Shown here piece by piece: positions 58,970-64,000 of a DNA stretch of 64,000 nucleotides. The translations under genes and the position numbers were made by a program. The first letter of the stretch is position 1, and each line of letters opens with the position of its first letter. Where the stretch lies: NCBI GenBank assembly GCA_947561715.1, contig OX387201.1, forward strand, positions 19,358,001 to 19,422,000, read 5' to 3'. This DNA comes from Ascidia mentula (taxonomy: Eukaryota > Chordata > Ascidiacea > Phlebobranchia > Ascidiidae). Under the pieces are notes generated by a model that saw nothing but the letters and a program-made list of their open reading frames with translations, had not been told where the DNA came from and ran no database searches.

Positions 58970-61900
58970 TTATTACATTCGTTTTATGATTTTAAGTGTT
59001 ACGTGTTTTACATGGTAAGACGGAATCGTCCAACTATACAGGATCTCACAGCGAGGGTTATTAAATCCCTCAAGCTGGACACTGCCTTGCCACGTGACGT
59101 AGAGCACAGTATGAACACGAGGCTCTGGAACTTGCCTCTCGACTTGATTGAGGTAACGCCGCTCCAATTGACGGGCATTCCGGCGCACAACAACATGCCC
59201 AGCCTCGACACGTGGTTGCATGTGCAAACTTTGCGTTGCCGCCGTTTGATTTGTGACACAAATTTGTACAGCTTTAATCAAAGTGAGATTTTCTTTTTTA
59301 TGGAATATCACGAGGTCCACACACAATTTGATCTCTTATCAACGAATCTTGCAACTTGCAGAAAGGTTATTTAATTCCATTGTATATTGGTCGATGGGCT
59401 CACCTTGATGCTGATGTCGAGAAAAAAACTTGTGCCTCTCAAAAGTGACATTGCGTTTTGGACAGCAATATTGTCCAAACTGATGTATTACGGCTTCATA
59501 CCCTGCTTCGTCAAAAGATTCTTTTCGAAGTGCTGAGGTGTCCATTTGCACTTGCATTCCTACTGTTTCGATTGCACAAACGATGTCTACGTCATCGGCA
59601 CTTTCCTCTCCGTCGAAAGTTATATCATCGCCTTGTGGAAGTCGGCTTAAAACATCAGCATTGTTATGTTCGCAGGTTTTTCTGTACTCGATGGTGCTGT
59701 ACTGAAATTGGTTTATAAAAAATGCCCATCGAGCCAACCTGTTGGCTGCTAAAGCTGGTGTAGGTTTTAGTGGACCAAATAAAGACATCAGTGGTTTATG
59801 ATTTGTTATCTTCTTCCAAACAAATATTAAAAGAACTTCTTTAGAGCGTAAACGATTGACAAAGCCTCTTTTTGAATTTGACTGCAATTCCTCTGGCTTT
59901 GTGTCAAAGTTTTCGATACATTGGCAGTTGGCCGCTCTCTGCCGTCGGGAAAACGGTGAAACAACGTAGCACCAATTCCAACGCTTGATGCGTCACAAGC
60001 AATACCAACAGGAATGAATGGATTGAAATGAACCAACACTTGGTTTCTGATAACAATTCCTATAGCTGATTGAAAGAACGTTCTTCTTTTTGACACCATT
60101 TCCAAGGAATGCCTTTCTTCGTGAGACGATAGAGTGGTTCTGCTACAGTTGAAAATTCTGCGGGCAAAAATTGTACAGATCCAAAGAAAGACCGCAGCGT
60201 TGGTACATCGTGCGGTGCAGGCATCCTTTGTACAGCGTCGACTTTGGCACCCTTCGTGATGCCCTTGTTGGAGAGAACATGGCCAAGGTACTCAACCTGC
60301 TGTTGAGCAAATTTGCATTTTTCCTTCCTGCAACGTAAGCCTTTAGCTTGGAGCCGTTACAATAAACGTTTGAGATTGTGAAGTTGGTCCTTGGCAGACG
60401 AACCACTGACCAATATATCATCTAGATATACTGCAACATCCGGTAGGTCTTTAGTGATATCATCCATAATTTCTTGAAAATAAGCTGGCGCAGAACTGAT
60501 ACCAAAAGGCAATACGTTCTGTAATAAAACTCCGCGATGTGTGCTCAGAGCAAGCTTCTTCCGACTTTTTGGTCCCAACTTGATTTGATTGTACGCATCC
60601 GCCAAATCGATCTTCGTGAAGCCATAACCACCACCTAACTTTCACATTAAATCTTCTGGTAATGGCAATGGGTGACGATGAACCTCCAATTGTGAATTGG
60701 CAGTCACTGAATAATCACCAGAAATTCTTAAAACAGGCTTTTGCGAAGAAGTGATTGATTTGCGGACCGGAACTATTGGCGTACCCCAGTCGTTGAACTT
60801 CACTGGAGTCCAAATTCCTTTGCTTATCCCGGAATCCAAAACCTGGGACAAATCACTCTGCATAGCGAACGGAACTGAACGTGGTTTGCAGAAAACTGGT
60901 TTTGCGTCGTCCTTGAGTTGTACCTCCAGTTCATAATCTTTAAGACAGCCTAGATTGGGCTTAAACAGTTCTGCAAATTCACAGCACAACTTGACACACT
61001 CTTCATATAGTGATATATCTTGCGGTTCTTGGGCGGTTACGGCTTGTAGTACCTCTCCAGCTTGTAAGTTTGACTTGCCGTACAGAACTTTGTCTAACGA
61101 AATACCATTTTCTGTAGTTCGTTCCGCCCCACCAAATTCAGACGTTGAATGTCGCAGACGTTGAAATGAAGGTAAGCTACCTTTCCGGAATCTGCACAAC
61201 TGGTAGCAGACGTAAATGTGCCCATCACCGGCAAGTTGTGCCTGCTTGCAGACTGATACTGGGACGTTGCTTTGTGCAGCTTTGGAGAACCAATCTTCTT
61301 CCATGTTTCTTTTGACAGAAAATTTCCGCCTGTAGCTGTATCAAGTTCTATGATCAGCGAACGATCGTTCATAGAAATTGGAACTTCCAACTTGAGCGTG
61401 GCTGCTGTAATATTGGAAACACAAGTCAGTTTCTCAATTCTTTTAATGCCATGGGACGTGCACTGTCGAATCTTTTTGCGGCAAACGGATTCCAAGTGTC
61501 TTGTTAGGTGACAAAAATGACAGGTTGCATTCTTGAAGCGACATTCGGAAGCCTGACGCGAAGTCTTGCCACATCGATAACATTTCCTCCCTTCAGGTAA
61601 TTGCACCGACCTCGAATCCACTTTACGTTTCTCCCACGGTTTAGCTGTAGCACGTACCTTGAACACCGAAGTTGATGGCTGCGTCCCGTTAACAGTTTCT
61701 TTAGACATTTTGGCAGCATCTTCGGTTTCGACCGCAATGTCAATTGCACGAGCAAAACTCAATTCGTCATCCTTTGTCCTGAACAGAGCTTTCAAAACCG
61801 CTTCGTTTTCAATTGAACAGATGAAACGAGTGCGCAAAGCTTCATCCAATCAATCTGTGATGGATGCAAAGTCGCAAGTTGCTGCGCTTTGTCGAATGCG

Positions 61901-62200
61901 AACAGCGAGCTCTTGAATGGTTTCACCCGGCTTGCGCTTCATGTCGGTCCAAAACTTGTTTCACGGACTATGAAACGTTTGGGGTCGAACTGAAACTTCA
62001 TGTGTTGGACGATTTCTTCTAACGTGAGCTCGTTGATATCTCTTGGTGGCGATTCCTGTGCAGCCAAATTGAAAAGCATCTTGTACACAGCTGAAGATTG
62101 ATTCGTCAAAAATACTTTTGCCAGTCGATCGTCGGGTACCACGTGAGACCAGTAGTCAACCCACAGCTCTGATGTCGAATCAAAAGGCGAAAAATTTGGC
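58970..62200 (-). mobile_element. Ty3/gypsy LTR retrotransposon fossil, broken and rearranged
   Basis: In minus-strand order: gag-like piece (about 62140-61940), gag with zinc knuckles (CYRCGK, about 61600) and aspartic protease-like part (about 61390-61280), linker (about 61200-60900), reverse transcriptase (about 60750-60360), RNase H (about 60100-59650), then a second gag-like piece with possible zinc-binding cysteines (about 59560-59060). The order implies rearrangement or insertion of a relative. No integrase or clear LTR pair was seen, so the ends are approximate. Several breaks. The part from 58.97 to 59.06 kb also exists at 38690-38770, so some of it predates the myosin-X duplication. 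Confidence 0.75.
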
Positions 62201-62442
62201 GTGAGTTACCGTTGATGCTATTCCTTCTCTCGATCCTTCACTCGAGCGAGGCTTCCCCAGAATTGCTATCATTTGTTCTTGGTGTCGACGTTCTTGAATT
62301 TCGCGTTGACGTTCTCGGTTCGTTTGAAGCGGAAATCTTCGTTTTCGTTTGTGATCTCGTAAGCGGCCATCAACTTGTTGATTGGATAATATTTGCCGAT
62401 GTCAGCACTGGAAAAAGAATCCATGTTTTATATTCGCAAGAT

Positions 62443-62574
62443 ATTTATACAGGCTGCAAATGCTGTGTGGTTCATTGTTTGCACTCATTTATACAGGCTG
62501 CAAATGCTAAGTGGTTCATTGCTTGCACTCATTTATACAGGCTGCAAATGCTGAGTGGTTCATTGCTTGCACTC
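62443..62574. repeat. minisatellite, 3 x 44 bp
   Basis: Units starting ATTTATACAGGCTGCAAATG at 62443, 62487 and 62531, with a partial fourth at 62575, differ at only one or two bases each. A copy-number polymorphism is likely. Confidence 0.85.
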
Positions 62575-62689
62575 ATTTATACGAGATTTAAAGATTTTGT
62601 TTTTGATCCATTAGCATTTTTATATTTTTATTTTTGTGTTTTTTTGGGGGGGTTAAACGGAACGAAGCAATGAAAATCAGCTAATTTAA

Positions 62690-63049
62690 ATATTCATTAA
62701 ATTGCATTAAGATCAACTACGTCTTGTTCCCGAACAAACCAATTAAATGTAGCCATAACTCGAAGCCAGAATCAATGTAGAAGTTTACAAACTCTTGCAA
62801 TCGAGCGCACGCACTTTAAGTTATTTAAAACCGACTTCCATTGCCTAGATGTATTTTGATACGCAGTGACGTCATTCGTTACGCCAGGTCTGATTGGGTC
62901 CTCGGAAATTCAAAGGTTTCCGGCACATTGAAGGAGGTTTTAAGCAAGTTACCGTTGCGTCGTGATTACTGCTTGGAGTTTGCTCGGGTCTGTGTAGTTG
63001 GAAACGCAACGTTATCCAGTTCAGATCAAGCTTGTATTGCAGCTGACCG
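62690..63049. repeat. interspersed repeat shared with 27535-27907
   Basis: Same orientation and extent as the copy at 27.5 kb. It ends abruptly at 63049, where a myosin-X exon fragment begins, which marks a duplication breakpoint. Confidence 0.7.
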
Positions 63050-63165
63050 TCTATCATAGCCTGGATCTCACTGCTCCAGATGTTCGCGTCTTCCTTTACC
63101 TCCGTGCTGAGTCGAAGTGTGTGTTTCCTCCCGTACACCACAATCTCCAACAAACCTGTCTGCGT
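63050..63165 (-). pseudogene. MYO10: third fragment of the myosin-X PH2-end exon
   Basis: Carries VVYGRKHTLRLSTEV to EIQAMI of the exon at 58606-58773, starting part-way through it. Only the acceptor side is intact. Confidence 0.8.
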
Positions 63166-64000
63166 CTGTAGTGAAATAGAGGTGGCGTAACTTCTAGTAT
63201 AGAAAGTGTGGATCGAAACTACAGCTGCCGGTCAATGTTCAGTAATATTACACAAAAAATCACATGCTTAAAGGACCAACGTATATTTCCCTTGTATTAT
63301 ACCAGACTGATCCTGTTTAAACAAGTGCTTTTTGTGTAGGCAACATACATATTATTAAACTTTATTACATTCGTTTTATGATTTTAAGTGTTACGTGTTT
63401 TACATGGTAAGACGGAATCGTCCAACTATACAGGATCTCACAGCGAGGGTTATTAAATCCCTCAAGCTGGACACTGCCTTGCCACGTGACGTAGAGCACA
63501 GTATGAACACGAGGCTCTGGAACTTGCCTCTCGACTTGATTGAGGTAACGCCGCTCCAATTGACGGGCATTCCGGCGCACAACAACATGCCCAGCCTCGA
63601 CACGTGGTTGCATGTGCAAACTTTGCGTTGCCGCCGTTTGATTTGTGACACAAATTTGTACAGCTTTAATCAAAGTGAGATTTTCTTTTTTATGGAATAT
63701 CACGAGGTCCACACACAATTTGATCTCTTATCAACGAATCTTGCAACTTGCAGAAAGGTTATTTAATTCCATTATATATTGGTCGATGGGCTCACCTTGA
63801 TGCTGATGTCGAGAAAAAAACTTGTACCTCTCAAAAGTGACATTGCGTTTTGGACAGCAATATTGTCCAAACTGATGTATTACGGCTTCATACCCTGCTT
63901 CGTCAAAAGATTCTTTTCGAAGTGCTGAGGAGTCCATTTGCACTTGCATTCCTACTGTTTCGATTGCACAAACGATGTCTACGTCATCGGCACTTTCCTC
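63050..64000. repeat. start of a tandem duplicate of 58659 onward (period about 4.39 kb)
   Basis: Near-identical to 58659-59608, covering the myosin-X exon end, its flank and the first part of the gypsy fossil (gag-like piece). It is cut by the window edge, so the number of repeats is unknown. Confidence 0.85.

Noticed and set aside
59003-59374. A 123-codon plus-strand ORF repeated identically at 63395-63766
   Set aside because: It lies antisense to the gag-like part of the gypsy fossil. The repetition reflects the 4.39-kb tandem duplication, not selection.

Overview
The window is eukaryotic: intron-rich host genes with GT-AG introns, many 50-400 bp long, AT-rich spacers and a dense mix of mobile elements. 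The gene set (a myosin-X tail, a collagen-fibrinogen lectin, an LCCL protein, USB1, a non-RD kinase) and the compact introns suggest an invertebrate chordate, most likely an ascidian tunicate. That placement is inference; no species marker was seen.

Layout. 1-11.4 kb: two copies of a tail with one TPR-like repeat (3' end at 2-223; whole ORF at 9958-10722) flank a RIP/TKL-like kinase gene (5649-6888). Their 3' flanks are duplicated too, and only the first carries a hAT transposon with a second hAT nested in it. A Ty3/gypsy fossil lies at about 7984-9760. 12.3-13.1 kb: a stray copy of one ficolin exon with its flanks. 13.1-17.4 kb: a BEL/Pao fossil. 17.8-21.1 kb: a duplicated segment with a USB1 pseudogene, a Mutator-like MITE and, nested in it, a Harbinger-like MITE. 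23.3-25.1 kb: a spliced gene resembling TEDC2 with one in-frame TGA. 28.8-34.2 kb: a complete nine-exon ficolin-like gene, one intron of which holds a Penelope-like element. 36.5-43.5 kb (minus): the myosin-X tail from IQ motif to FERM F3, with no motor. 44.9-45.9 kb (minus): the fuller USB1 copy. 46.1-47.9 kb: the rest of the duplicated segment. 48.8-53.6 kb: a second Penelope-like element split by a young tandem LTR element. 53.8-54.5 kb: four exons of an LCCL-domain gene, cut off. 54.6-59.05 kb: second copies of the ficolin last exon and the myosin-X MyTH4/FERM exons. 59.0-62.2 kb: a Ty3/gypsy fossil. 63.05 kb to the end: start of a tandem repeat with a period of about 4.39 kb.

The strongest observation is at the scale of the whole window. 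Segmental copies (12.4/31.9, 18/45.7, 34-38.8/54.6-59.05, 58.7/63.05 kb) share exons. The two myosin-X copies are complementary: one keeps F3 but lacks most of MyTH4 and all of F1; the other keeps MyTH4 and F1 but lacks F3. No F2 was found. This means either real duplication followed by deletion or two haplotypes laid end to end by an assembler. Single-base frame slips in otherwise conserved host exons make assembly quality a serious question.

The host genes do not form one pathway. Ficolin and the LCCL protein look secreted (lectin / extracellular matrix), the kinase with its TPR neighbours looks like intracellular signalling, myosin-X is a filopodial motor and USB1 trims U6 snRNA. Exon structures were worked out by hand from splice sites and reading phase.
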